DNA of 64,000 nt from NCBI GenBank assembly GCA_016928995.1, contig JAFGJS010000125.1, positions 1 through 64,000 on the forward strand, given 5' to 3'. The DNA comes from Candidatus Sumerlaeota bacterium. GTDB taxonomy: Bacteria > Sumerlaeota > Sumerlaeia > JAFGJS01. A program made the translations under genes and the position numbers. The notes beneath the pieces were generated by a model, which saw only the letters and a list, made by a program, of their open reading frames with translations, did not search any database and was not told the DNA's origin. Shown in pieces: positions 42,488 to 52,200 of this stretch (positions are counted from its first letter, which is position 1; each line of letters opens with the position of its first letter).

Positions 42488-44245
42488 ATGAAGCGAATTC
42501 TTGGAATCGACCTCGGAACAACAACTTCGGCCGTCTCCGTAATGGACAAAAACGGCCCCTTTATCGTGCCGAATGCCACGGGAGAACGGGTCACTCCTTC
42601 CGTGGTTGGTTTCAGCAAGTCCGGCGATATTCTGGTGGGGAAGAAAGCCAAACGCGGCGCCGTGATGAACACGGGCCGCACGATCTTTTCGATCAAACGG
42701 CATATGGGAACCAACCACCGGGTGAACATCGACAGCAAGGAATACACCCCCCAGGAAATTTCCGCGATCATTCTGCAGAAGCTCAAGCAGGACGCGGAGG
42801 ATTACTTCGGCGAGGCGATTGATCAGGCCGTTGTCACGGTGCCGGCTTATTTCACCGACGCCCAGCGCCAGGCGACCAAGGACGCCGGCGAGATCGCGGG
42901 TTTCAAGGTCCGGCGCATCATCGACGAGCCCACCGCCGCCGCGCTGGCTTACGGCTTGGATAAGGAAGAAGACCAGACGCTGCTGGTGTACGACTTCGGC
43001 GGCGGCACGTTCGACGTTTCAATCATCGAAGTCGTCTCCGGCGTGTTCCAGGTGCTGGCGATCCAGGGCAACACGCGACTGGGCGGCGATGACATCGACC
43101 GGCGGATCGTGGATTTTCTGGTGGAGGATTTCCACAAACAATACGGCGTGAACCTGACGGAAGACCCGATCGCGATGCAGCGTTTAAAGGAAGCCGCCGA
43201 GGAGAGCAAAATCGAGCTTTCGGAACTGAAAGAAAGCCATATTATCATCGAAGCGGTGCATATGCAGGAGAAGGGCCCGTTGACGCTGGATATCGTGTTG
43301 ACGCGCCAGAAATTTGAATCGCTGATCGCCGATCTGGTGGAAGCGACGGTGGAGCCGATGCAGAAAGCCCTGCGCGACGCCGGCCTCAGTTTCACGCAAA
43401 TTGACAAGGTTCTACTTGTCGGCGGCACCACACGCTGCCCGCTAGTGCAGAAAAAAGTGCGCGAAATCACCGGCAAGAATCCCGCGCGCGACATCAGCCC
43501 GGAAGAAGTTGTGGCGATGGGCGCCGCGGTGCAGACCCTCGTGCTTTCGCCGATCGAAGGCGAGATCGAAGAGACGCTCGCCGCGCGCTACGGCAAGGAA
43601 AAACCGGTGATCATCCACATGACGCCCTTCTCGCTCGGCGTGGGGCTGGAAAACGACCAGATGGGCGTGATCATCGAGCGCAACTCGACCTACCCGACGG
43701 AAGCTAAGGATATCTTCACTACTACGCGCGATTTCCAGGAGGCGATCTCCTTCCCGATTTACGAAGGCGAGGAGAGCGTGGCTTCGGAGAACACCTTCCT
43801 CGATCTGTTGCGGATCGACGGCGTGGCGCCGGCGCCGCGCGGCGTGCCCCGAATCGAGGTGACATTCCGCTTGACGCCGGACCGCATTCTGGAGGCGCGC
43901 GCCGAGGATCTGGCCACGGGCGCGGAGAAGACCATCACCATCGAAGCGACTGACAACCGTCTGGACGAAGGCGATAAGCAGCGCATGATCGCCGAGGCCA
44001 AGATGCGCGTGACGCGCATGCTGCGCGATCGCATTCAGCAGTCGCGCAACGAGGAAGCCGAGATGCTGATCGAGCGCGCCCAGCAGGTGGCGGAGCAGTA
44101 CGCCAGCGATCCGCGGGCAAAGCGGATCAACGATATGGTGGACGAGCTGACGAACAGCCTGGCTTCGGGCGACGAGGATGCGCTGGAGCGGACTATCGAG
44201 AACCTGAACGTTTTAATCACGGAGATCGAAACCAGCGGCAACTGA
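42488..44245 (+). CDS. dnaK: Hsp70 chaperone, DnaK-like and short
   Basis: 585 aa, about 50 shorter than typical DnaK, with a reduced C-terminal lid and no acidic tail. ATPase motifs are intact: [40 protein letters not shown] and [14 protein letters not shown]. The substrate domain is present with the usual interdomain linker replaced by [17 protein letters not shown] precedes the ATG. With the J-like TPR protein and GrpE it forms a complete but non-standard chaperone set, probably a paralogue of the main DnaK system. Confidence 0.93.
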   Translation: MKRILGIDLGTTTSAVSVMDKNGPFIVPNATGERVTPSVVGFSKSGDILVGKKAKRGAVMNTGRTIFSIKRHMGTNHRVNIDSKEYTPQEISAIILQKLKQDAEDYFGEAIDQAVVTVPAYFTDAQRQATKDAGEIAGFKVRRIIDEPTAAALAYGLDKEEDQTLLVYDFGGGTFDVSIIEVVSGVFQVLAIQGNTRLGGDDIDRRIVDFLVEDFHKQYGVNLTEDPIAMQRLKEAAEESKIELSELKESHIIIEAVHMQEKGPLTLDIVLTRQKFESLIADLVEATVEPMQKALRDAGLSFTQIDKVLLVGGTTRCPLVQKKVREITGKNPARDISPEEVVAMGAAVQTLVLSPIEGEIEETLAARYGKEKPVIIHMTPFSLGVGLENDQMGVIIERNSTYPTEAKDIFTTTRDFQEAISFPIYEGEESVASENTFLDLLRIDGVAPAPRGVPRIEVTFRLTPDRILEARAEDLATGAEKTITIEATDNRLDEGDKQRMIAEAKMRVTRMLRDRIQQSRNEEAEMLIERAQQVAEQYASDPRAKRINDMVDELTNSLASGDEDALERTIENLNVLITEIETSGN

Positions 44246-44279
44246 CGGCTGGATTTCGGCTCCCGACGAAGCACCCGCC

Positions 44280-44316
44280 CGGCGGCGCGAGAGGATCGCG
44301 CCGCCGTGGTTTTTTT
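44280..44316 (+). terminator. Rho-independent terminator after dnaK
   Basis: CGGCGGCGCGA, loop GAGGA, TCGCGCCGCCG, then TGGTTTTTTT. It separates the chaperone operon from leuC. Confidence 0.9.
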
Positions 44317-44401
44317 CATGGCGGCATGGTGAAATTGTTTGCCAGTGCATTTTCAGGACAGTAACATTTCTGACTTACAGTTCGTTGCGAGAGGAACTCT
44401 C

Positions 44402-45817
44402 ATGGGCAAAAATCTATATCAAAAAGTGTTTGAACGGCACACCGTGCGGCAGCTGCCATCCGGTCAGTATCAGCTCCTGATGGGCTTGCAGATGATTCAC
44501 GAAGTCACGTCTCCGCAGGCTTTCTCGATGCTCGATGAACGCGGCTGGCCGGTGAAGTATCCGCATCGCAATTTCGCCACGGTGGACCATATCATCCCCA
44601 CGCACGATCAGAGCCGTCCGCTGGCCGATCCGCTGGCCGAGGAGATGTTGCAGCACATCGAGCGCAACACGGCGAAGCATAACATCGCGTTTTTCGACAC
44701 GAAAACCGGCGGGCAGGGCGTCGTGCATATCGTGGGACCGGAGCAGGGTTTGACGCAGCCGGGCATGACGATCTGCTGCGGCGACAGCCATACCGCGACG
44801 CATGGCGCGTTCGGCGCGCTGGCTTTCGGCATCGGCACCTCGCAGGTGCGCGATGTGCTGGCCACGCAAACCCTTTCGATGGGCAAACTCAAGGTGCGCC
44901 GCGTCGAAATCAACGGCAAACTGGGTTCCGGCGTGTCCGCCAAGGACGTGACGCTGTACATCATCCAGCAGCTGGGCGTGAAGGGCGGCGTGGGCTATGC
45001 CTATGAATACGCGGGCGAGGTTTTCGATCATTTCAGCATGGAAGAGCGCATGACCGTGTGCAACATGGCCATCGAAGGCGGCGCGCGCTGCGGTTATTGC
45101 AATCCCGATCAAACGACCTACGGCTACCTGAAGGGCCGGAAATACGCTCCCTCTGGCGAGGCGTGGGATCGCGCCGTGGAGTACTGGGAGTCGATGAAGA
45201 GCGATCCGGACGCGGAGTATGACGACATCGTGAAGTTTGACGCCGCGGACATCGAACCCATCGTCACCTGGGGCATCACGCCTGGCCAGTCCATCGGCGT
45301 GACGGGCGTCGTGCCCGCCGCGGATGAGTTTCCCGAGGATGAGCGGCCGCTGATTGAAGAGGCGTATCAATATATGGGCTTCGAGGCGGGACAGCCCGTG
45401 CGGGGGACGAAGATCGACGTGGCGTTCATTGGCTCATGCACCAACGGCCGGCTTTCGGATTTCGAGGAAGTCGTTAATCTGTTACAAGAATGCGGAGGCA
45501 GGGTTGCGCCGCACGTGAATGCGATGGTTGTGCCCGGCTCGCAGCCGATCTATGAGGAAATGAAACGGCGCGGGTGGGATCGGATCATCACCAACGCCGG
45601 TTTCGAGTTCCGCGAGGCCGGATGTTCGATGTGTTTGGCGATGAACCCGGACAAGCTGAAGGGCCGCGAGATCTGCGCCAGCAGCAGCAATCGCAACTTC
45701 AAAGGCCGTCAGGGCAGCCCCACGGGCCGCACGCTGCTGATGAGTCCGGCGATGGTCGCCGCCGCGGCGCTGGCCGGCGAAGTGGTGGATGTGCGCGAAT
45801 TAAATCAAGCACGATAA
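44402..45817 (+). CDS. leuC: 3-isopropylmalate dehydratase large subunit
   Basis: 471 aa from the ATG at 44402 (GAGAGG upstream). It has the aconitase-family [4Fe-4S] ligands C346 in IGSCTNGR and C408/C411 in CSMCLAMN, plus [20 protein letters not shown]. It isomerises 2- and 3-isopropylmalate in leucine synthesis together with LeuD. LeuD is encoded 2.3 kb downstream instead of adjacent, because two unrelated genes lie between them. Confidence 0.95.
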   Translation: MGKNLYQKVFERHTVRQLPSGQYQLLMGLQMIHEVTSPQAFSMLDERGWPVKYPHRNFATVDHIIPTHDQSRPLADPLAEEMLQHIERNTAKHNIAFFDTKTGGQGVVHIVGPEQGLTQPGMTICCGDSHTATHGAFGALAFGIGTSQVRDVLATQTLSMGKLKVRRVEINGKLGSGVSAKDVTLYIIQQLGVKGGVGYAYEYAGEVFDHFSMEERMTVCNMAIEGGARCGYCNPDQTTYGYLKGRKYAPSGEAWDRAVEYWESMKSDPDAEYDDIVKFDAADIEPIVTWGITPGQSIGVTGVVPAADEFPEDERPLIEEAYQYMGFEAGQPVRGTKIDVAFIGSCTNGRLSDFEEVVNLLQECGGRVAPHVNAMVVPGSQPIYEEMKRRGWDRIITNAGFEFREAGCSMCLAMNPDKLKGREICASSSNRNFKGRQGSPTGRTLLMSPAMVAAAALAGEVVDVRELNQAR

Positions 45818-45845
45818 TTTATAAAGTTCATCTCGCTGATCGAAT

Positions 45846-47057
45846 ATGAAAAACGAAGCGCAATATTGGGAAGACTGCTTGACTGATGTGGAAAATCACT
45901 CTGTTGAGCGGAAGGAATCTCCCGCCGATAAAAACGAACTTCGGAGGCAGATTTGCGCTTTTGCCAATGATTTGCCGGATTGCCGTCAACCTGGGATTTT
46001 AATCATTGGGGCTACCGATAAAGGCGAATATGCAGGGCTAGAAATTACCGATCAATTGCTCACCAGCCTGAGCGAAATGCGATCAGATGGTAAAATCCTG
46101 CCTTTTCCAATGCTTCGAGTGGAAAAGAAAACGATTTTATCACATGACTATGCCATCATTTCCGTCGAGCCATCGAACTCCCCGCCAGTGAGAATGGATG
46201 GGCGCGTATGGGTGCGTGTTGGACCAACGCTTCGTCAAGCCACGAGAGAAGAGGAAATCCGGCTGGCGGAAAAACGGAGATACAAGGATTTATCCTTCGA
46301 TCTGACGCCGGTGGAGTCCGCCAGCATAGAGGATTTTGACAAAACTCTCTTTGCGGATGTTTATCTCCGCCATGCTGTCGCGCCTGAGGTGCTGGAGGAA
46401 AATGAGAGAACCTTTGAGCAACAACTATCCTCGCTAAGGATGATTCGATCGGCTGCCGATCCATTGCCGACGGTCACGGGCATTCTCACTATCGGCGCGG
46501 ATCCGCTGCAATACTTGCCGGGGGCTTATGTTCAGTTTTTGCGCATTCAGGGAGTTGAAGCAACTGATCCAATTAAGGATCGCAAGGAAATATCCGGACC
46601 TTTGATCCAAGTGCTAAGAATGCTGGATGAGTTGATCAACGTGAATGTGGAAATTCGCACTGAGATTGCTCGATCCAATCTTGAAATACAGACTCCCGAC
46701 TACCCCATCGCAGCGATACAACAGGTCATCAGGAACGCAATCTTGCATCGTAACTATGACAGCACAAATGCTCCGGTGCGTATGTATTGGTACCAAGACC
46801 GTATTGAGATTATCAGCCCTGGCGGAGCCTATGGTCAGGTCAATGACAGAAATTTTGGCCAACCAGGCGTGACGGATTATCGCAATCCGACATTGGCGGA
46901 AGTCATGCGCAACCTTGGCTATGTCCAAAAGTTCGGCATGGGAATTCCCATCGCAAAAAAAGAGATGGCGCAGAACGGCAATCCAGAATTAGAATTTAAT
47001 TTCCAATCGGGAATTATAACAGCTATATTAAGGCGAAGACCGGAGCACACACCATGA
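45846..47057 (+). CDS. AlbA_2 (Schlafen-type) / RecG-like ATP-binding protein
   Basis: 403 aa. N-terminal AlbA_2 domain (about 18-140): VERKESPADKNELRRQICAF, ANDLPDCRQPGILIIGATDKG and the RVGPTLRQATREEEIRLAEK end. A helical middle is followed by a GHKL-like ATP-binding domain typical of these proteins: AAIQQVIRNAILHRNYD, DRIEIISPGGAYG and KFGMGIPIAKKEM. Such proteins are putative nucleic-acid-binding regulators, and several are linked to defence. It starts 28 bp after leuC, overlaps the ParA-like gene by 4 bp, and is AT-richer than leuC/leuD, so acquired by transfer. Confidence 0.87.
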   Translation: MKNEAQYWEDCLTDVENHSVERKESPADKNELRRQICAFANDLPDCRQPGILIIGATDKGEYAGLEITDQLLTSLSEMRSDGKILPFPMLRVEKKTILSHDYAIISVEPSNSPPVRMDGRVWVRVGPTLRQATREEEIRLAEKRRYKDLSFDLTPVESASIEDFDKTLFADVYLRHAVAPEVLEENERTFEQQLSSLRMIRSAADPLPTVTGILTIGADPLQYLPGAYVQFLRIQGVEATDPIKDRKEISGPLIQVLRMLDELINVNVEIRTEIARSNLEIQTPDYPIAAIQQVIRNAILHRNYDSTNAPVRMYWYQDRIEIISPGGAYGQVNDRNFGQPGVTDYRNPTLAEVMRNLGYVQKFGMGIPIAKKEMAQNGNPELEFNFQSGIITAILRRRPEHTP

Positions 47058-48097
47058 GCGCTGTTCCGATCCTGGCGTTTTTCAACAATAAAGGCGGCGT
47101 GGGCAAGACGTCGCTCGTTTACCATATTGCCCATATGTGCGCCATATTAGACATTCGTGTTCTGGCTGCGGATTTAGACCCGCAGTCGAATTTGACATCC
47201 GCGTTTCTGCCAGATGAGGAATTGGAAGATTTATGGAATGAGAAAACGGACTATACAACTCTGTATAAATGCGTCCACCCCTTGATTAAGGGAACTGGCG
47301 ATGTCGACACTCCAGCGCCGTATCACATCGACGACAATATTTTCCTGCTGCCAGGGGATTTGCAGCTTTCTGGTTTTGAAGATCAATTATCTGAATCCTG
47401 GCCCAAATGCAATGATGGTGATGAGCGGGCATTCCGGGTGACATCGGCATTTTGGCGCTTGTTGCAACAATCTGCCAGCGACAATAATGTTCAATTGATT
47501 CTAATGGATCTTGGGCCGAATCTTGGCGCATTGAATCGCGTCGCTCTCATCTCGGCAGATTATGTCGTTATGCCGCTAGCGCCCGATCTTTTTTCGTTGC
47601 AAGGTTTGAAAAATCTCGGACCAACGTTAAAACGATGGAACACTCAATGGAAAGAGCGCAGCCCTAGGGCTGATGATATGGATTTCGAGGTTCCTTTGGG
47701 AGACATCTCGCCTTTGGGATATGTGATTATGCAGCACAGCGAACGGTTAAAACGCCCAACCAAAGCATATGCCCAATGGGCGGAGCAAGTTCCTGCATTG
47801 TATCGTGAGTATGTATTGCAGCAAGCGCATGTCCAAGATGATCTTTCGCCAAGTGCGGATGAATATTGTTTGTCTTTCATTAAACATTTCCGCACACTGA
47901 TGCCGCTGGCGCAAGAAGCGAGAAAACCTATTTTTTTATTGAAAGCGGCAGATGGCGTTCTCGGAGGGCACAATAAATACGTGCAAGCTGCGTACGATTT
48001 ATTCAAGAGTTTCACGGAGAAACTCTTGAGAGTTATTGGTCTACAGCCTTCAGAAATGATACAGCAAAGTTTATTCAGCGAAGGAAAAGGAAAATGA
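47054..48097 (+). CDS. ParA-like P-loop ATPase
   Basis: 347 aa. It has a deviant Walker A NNKGGVGKTSLVYHIAHM, ADLDPQSNLTSAFLP, and Walker B-like LILMDLGPNLGALNRVALIS, all typical of the ParA/MinD superfamily. Its start (ATGA) overlaps the stop of the AlbA_2 gene and its stop overlaps the leuD start by 4 bp, so translation of all three is coupled. The long C-terminal part (about 190-347) is unlike standard partition ParA, no parB or parS is adjacent, and a chromosomal partition role is unlikely. AT-rich like its partner. Confidence 0.88.
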   Translation: MSAVPILAFFNNKGGVGKTSLVYHIAHMCAILDIRVLAADLDPQSNLTSAFLPDEELEDLWNEKTDYTTLYKCVHPLIKGTGDVDTPAPYHIDDNIFLLPGDLQLSGFEDQLSESWPKCNDGDERAFRVTSAFWRLLQQSASDNNVQLILMDLGPNLGALNRVALISADYVVMPLAPDLFSLQGLKNLGPTLKRWNTQWKERSPRADDMDFEVPLGDISPLGYVIMQHSERLKRPTKAYAQWAEQVPALYREYVLQQAHVQDDLSPSADEYCLSFIKHFRTLMPLAQEARKPIFLLKAADGVLGGHNKYVQAAYDLFKSFTEKLLRVIGLQPSEMIQQSLFSEGKGK

Positions 48098-48711
48098 ATG
48101 AGACAATGAAGCGAGTGAAAATCAGCGGCCGCGCGGTGAGCGTGCGGGGCAACGATATCGACACGGACCGCATCATTCCGGCGCGTTACCTGCGTTGCGT
48201 GACCTTCGAGGGGCTGGGCGATCACGCCTTCGAGGACGACCGCAAGCAACTGGCGCTGCAGGGCAAGACGCACCCGCTGGACAATCCGCATTTCGCCAGC
48301 GCGACGGTGCTGTTTGGGAATAAGAACTTCGGCTGCGGCTCATCGCGGGAGCACGCGCCTCAGGCGATCATGCGCTGGGGCGACGGGATCCAGGCGATTG
48401 TGGGCGAGTCGTTCGCGGAGATTTTCTTCGGCAATTGCATCGCGCTGGGGATTCCCTGCCTGACCGTGTCCGCGGTGGACATCGCGCAGCTGATGGCGCA
48501 AAACGAGGCGGATCCGAAGACGGAATTCACTGTGGATCTGGAGGCGATGGAAGTGCGCTGGGACGGCGGCTGCGTCAAGGCGCAACTGGCCGATGGACCG
48601 CGCAGCCAGTTCCTCGAAGGTAAGTGGGACACCACGGCCGAGCTGATGGAAGATCCCGGCGCCATCGCCGCCACTGCGGCGAACCTGCCGTACTTCAACC
48701 ACTGGAAATAA
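48094..48711 (+). CDS. leuD: 3-isopropylmalate dehydratase small subunit
   Basis: 205 aa. It has DIDTDRIIPARYLRCVTFEG, the conserved NFGCGSSREHAPQAI and ESFAEIFFGNCIALGIPCL, complete for LeuD. It forms the swivelling domain of the LeuCD enzyme. Its ATG overlaps the ParA-like stop by 4 bp; an in-frame ATG at 48106 may be the ancestral start. The gene has returned to the GC-rich composition of leuC. Confidence 0.95.
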   Translation: MNETMKRVKISGRAVSVRGNDIDTDRIIPARYLRCVTFEGLGDHAFEDDRKQLALQGKTHPLDNPHFASATVLFGNKNFGCGSSREHAPQAIMRWGDGIQAIVGESFAEIFFGNCIALGIPCLTVSAVDIAQLMAQNEADPKTEFTVDLEAMEVRWDGGCVKAQLADGPRSQFLEGKWDTTAELMEDPGAIAATAANLPYFNHWK

Positions 48712-48753
48712 GCGCGGCCCAAAGGCTGTGCTGGTGTGACATTTTATCAAGGG

Positions 48754-48790
48754 GGATGAGGCGAGAGCGCTTCATCCTCTTTTCTTTTTA
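48754..48790 (+). terminator. Terminator after leuD
   Basis: GGATGAGGCG, loop AGAG, CGCTTCATCC (one G-U pair), then TCTTTTCTTTTT. It ends the leuC-cassette-leuD transcript. Confidence 0.8.
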
Positions 48791-48934
48791 TCACTCATGC
48801 TCATGCTCATGCTCTTGCTCTTTAAGGAATTATAACATGCTGTTTTTCGAGCAAGAGCATGAGCAAGAGCAAAAGCAAGAAAACTCGGACTGTGGCATTG
48901 GACGAATACAATTTCACTCATCGTGATGAGAAAA
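48781..48934. mobile_element. Hexanucleotide-hairpin MITE-like element, copy 1
   Basis: Tandem GCTCAT/GCTCTT units (about 48797-48820) face complementary GAGCAA/GAGCAT units (about 48850-48880) across a short spacer containing CTGTTTTTCGAGC. The outer part ends with ACAATTTCACTCATCGTGATGAGAA. A related element at 55197-55374 shares the repeat units, the CTGTTTTT spacer and this outer sequence. No coding capacity. The rest of the gap to 49249 shows nothing recognisable. Confidence 0.6.
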
Positions 48935-49249
48935 CCGGACTAAGGATTTCCGCTCCTTTCATCGATTCGATCAATCGTGAAGCATTGTTGAATATAGACT
49001 TGAGCATTAAAATGGTTGCTGGACCAGCCATGAAAATAAACAAGGCTGGAATAAATTGACTTGTCGGATGCGCGGGAATTTGACGGATCCGAATCTCCGG
49101 CCGGCGCTACAGCGGCTGCGGAGAAATCGTGCTTGACCATTCGAGGGATTTCACTTTAACATCATCGGTCTTTTAAACAGCATTGATACATTCCTGTTGC
49201 TGCGTTTTGCGCTCGCAGAAGTTTAAGCTCATACATGGAGGCCGCGAAA

Positions 49250-52200
49250 GTGACTGGTCGTACGATATTCAAGGTGTGGATGGTGGCGCTTTGCCTGAGT
49301 CTTTGTGGCGGAGCATGGTGTTTCCCCGGGGATCTGAATGAAAACGGCTATGCGGATGAGGAGGATGTCATCCAAGTGCGGAATCATGTTCTCGGCGGTG
49401 AAATGTTGAGCGATTTGGATCAATTGCTCGCCGACACTAACGGGGATGGGGCGATTGATATCGCGGATCTGGTGAAAATTTTGGAATCGGTCCCGATTCC
49501 GGGTCTGATCGGCCTGATCAAAACGGGGCAGGCGATTTCTTACGCGACTTTCGATGACGGGTATTACGCGGATACGGTGGGTCTGCCGCGCAGTTACGTG
49601 AATAACGGCGACGGCACAGTGACTGACGCCTCCACGGGATTAATGTGGATCCAGGATCCCGCTTCAATCGGCCTGACTGGACCGTATACTTTTGATGATG
49701 CGCTGGCTGCGGCAGATGCATTGGATTACGCAGGATTTGATGACTGGCGCCTGCCAACGGTCGGAGAACTTTTAACGCTGGTAGATTCAGGGAGACAATA
49801 TCCAAACCCGACGATCGACACTGATTTTTTTGTGGTGGCGGCGCCCAGCGGCAACCAGAATACAAGATATTATTGGACCTTAACTGTAGTGGATGATCCA
49901 GGTGCAGCGACAGCAGTTGGCTGGGGAGTCGACTTCACAGGGGGCACTGCGGGGATTCTATCTCAAACAGGTACGACAGTATATTACAACATTCGGCCGG
50001 TAAGATCGGGATCTTCCGCGAATAATCAACGTCTTCCTTATCCTGTCTTTCGTCCCCATTTTGAATTAGTGGAGGATGGAACGATGGTGCATGATACTAC
50101 GACGGACCTGGTCTGGCTGCGCGATCCGTTGGTTGTGGATGATTCAATCCTGGTTGACGCTCCCGCAACGAGTCCTAAATCACGCGCACTCATCGAGCAA
50201 TTCAACTGGGCGGACGCGATTTCGGCCTGTGAGAATTATGAATTTCGCGGTTATACTAATTGGCGTATGCCGAATCGCAACGAGTTGCAGAGCATCGTGA
50301 AGTATAACAGTTTGAATCCCGTGATCGACACTGATTTTTTCAATATCGGCGCCGGCACTGTCTTTTGGACGTCCACTTCGAATGCGAACAATAATCTTCT
50401 CGCCTGGGTGTTATCGTTTTATCACGGCACGATCTATACTACGGGCAAGGCGAACGTGCTGCGCGTGCGGCCGGTGCGCAGCCGGACTTCCGTGCTGGTC
50501 GTTGATCCTGAAGCGCTGGATTTCGGCACTCTCCTCGATGAACTGACGCTGCAAATCAGCAACGGGGGCGACGATGCCTTGGCCTGGACGCTGTCCGAGG
50601 AGCCGATCGTGGATTGGCTCACGGCCTCGTCGGCCCAGGGCGACACCGCCGCCACGGGAACCTTTTACGGCACGGAAGATGAGACGGTGACTGTCACGGT
50701 ATCCCGCGCCAATCTTGCTGAGGACACTTATTACACGTCGCTGCATCTGACGAGCACGGACGGCGCCGATCTTTACGTTCCCGTGACGATGATTTATGAA
50801 ATACCGGATCCGGTTTTGCATGTCGAGCCATCCTCGCTCGATTTCGGCACGACGGAGACCTATCTGACTCTCGACATCACGAATCTCAGCTCGCCGACGC
50901 TCTACTGGACGGCGTATGACCCGAATGTGTCGTGGATGTATATGAGCGACAGCCAGGGAGAGGCGCCGGACAAGCAAACCAAGACGGCGCCCAGAATGGA
51001 CGTTTCCGGCGTTGAAGACGGGATTGTCTATCTGGATGTGTACCGCGGCGGCTTGACCAGCGGCACATATACCGCTACGATTATCGTGGACGCCGGCGAA
51101 TACGGCTATGAGGAGATACCCGTGCTGATGGAAGCGGACGGCGCACAGATCGTGCTGGAGCCGAGGTCGCTCGATTTCGGCACGACGGGGACGGACATGT
51201 GGTTCTATTTGACCAATCCGGGCAATGATCCGTTGCAATGGACGCTGACGGAAAACATCGACTGGGCTTCGGTCACCGATTATCAAGGCGCCCCGATGAC
51301 TGGCGGCACGTTGAATCCGGGGTATAGCGAATGGTTCTATGCGCATGTCGACCGGGTGGAATTGCCCAACGCCATTTACTCGGATTTCCTCGTGTTCGAC
51401 GGCGGTCCGGCGGGTGTCGTGAACATGCCGATTCAGATGCAAGTCGGCAATCCGCTGCTTGATGTGACGCCGACCACCTTCACGATGGGCGACACCGCCA
51501 CGACGTTCCCAGTCGATATTTCAAATCTGGGTATACTGGATATGAACTGGACGCTCACCCAGAATCCGCAAGGGCCTTCCTTCAATATTACTTCGCTGGG
51601 GGGCAATGGCGAAACGGCTTATGGGGCCAATCCGATCACCGGCGTGAATGACGACACGGTGGTCGTTGAGATCGAGCGCGTTGATCTGGATAACGCCGTG
51701 TATTATGGCTACTTTACGATCGACGCTGGATCGGCGGGAGATGTGACCGTCGAGTTCTCCTTCATCGTCAACGAGCCGGTTCTATACGTCGATCCGCCGA
51801 TCATTAATTTTGGCGAGACGACCACCAATTACGGAGTCGCCGTAAACAACCTCGGCGGCAAAGTGATGCCTTTCACCGTGATTGAGTCTCCCGTCGAAGA
51901 CTGGTTCGATGTCAGCGGACCCGGCGGATCGACCAGCGCCATGGGATCATATTCCGAGGCGGACGCCACGACATTGACCGTCACCGTGGACCGGTCAGCC
52001 CTGACGACCAACGGCGTATACAGCGGGTACTTCGACATCGACGCGGGCGATGCGGGTTTCGAGACGGTCTTTATTGAAATGACCGTGATGCCAATCCTCG
52101 ATGTCAGTTCGAAGACGCTCAATTTCGGCGACAGCATCTCCACTTTGTCCTTCACCGTGAGCAACGCCGGCTACGGCACGATGAATTTCATCATCGATGA

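Noticed and set aside
47054-48097. ParA-like gene as a chromosome or plasmid partition locus
   Set aside because: No parB, no parS-like repeats and no replication gene; the C-terminal half differs from partition ParA and the gene is coupled to leuD.
48797-48880. Facing short repeats considered as a CRISPR array
   Set aside because: Units are 6 bp with no spacers and form one hairpin; no cas genes nearby.
48859-49059. 66-codon frame beginning MSKSKSKK after leuD
   Set aside because: Its N-terminus is translated hexamer repeat of the MITE-like element; the remainder has no family features.
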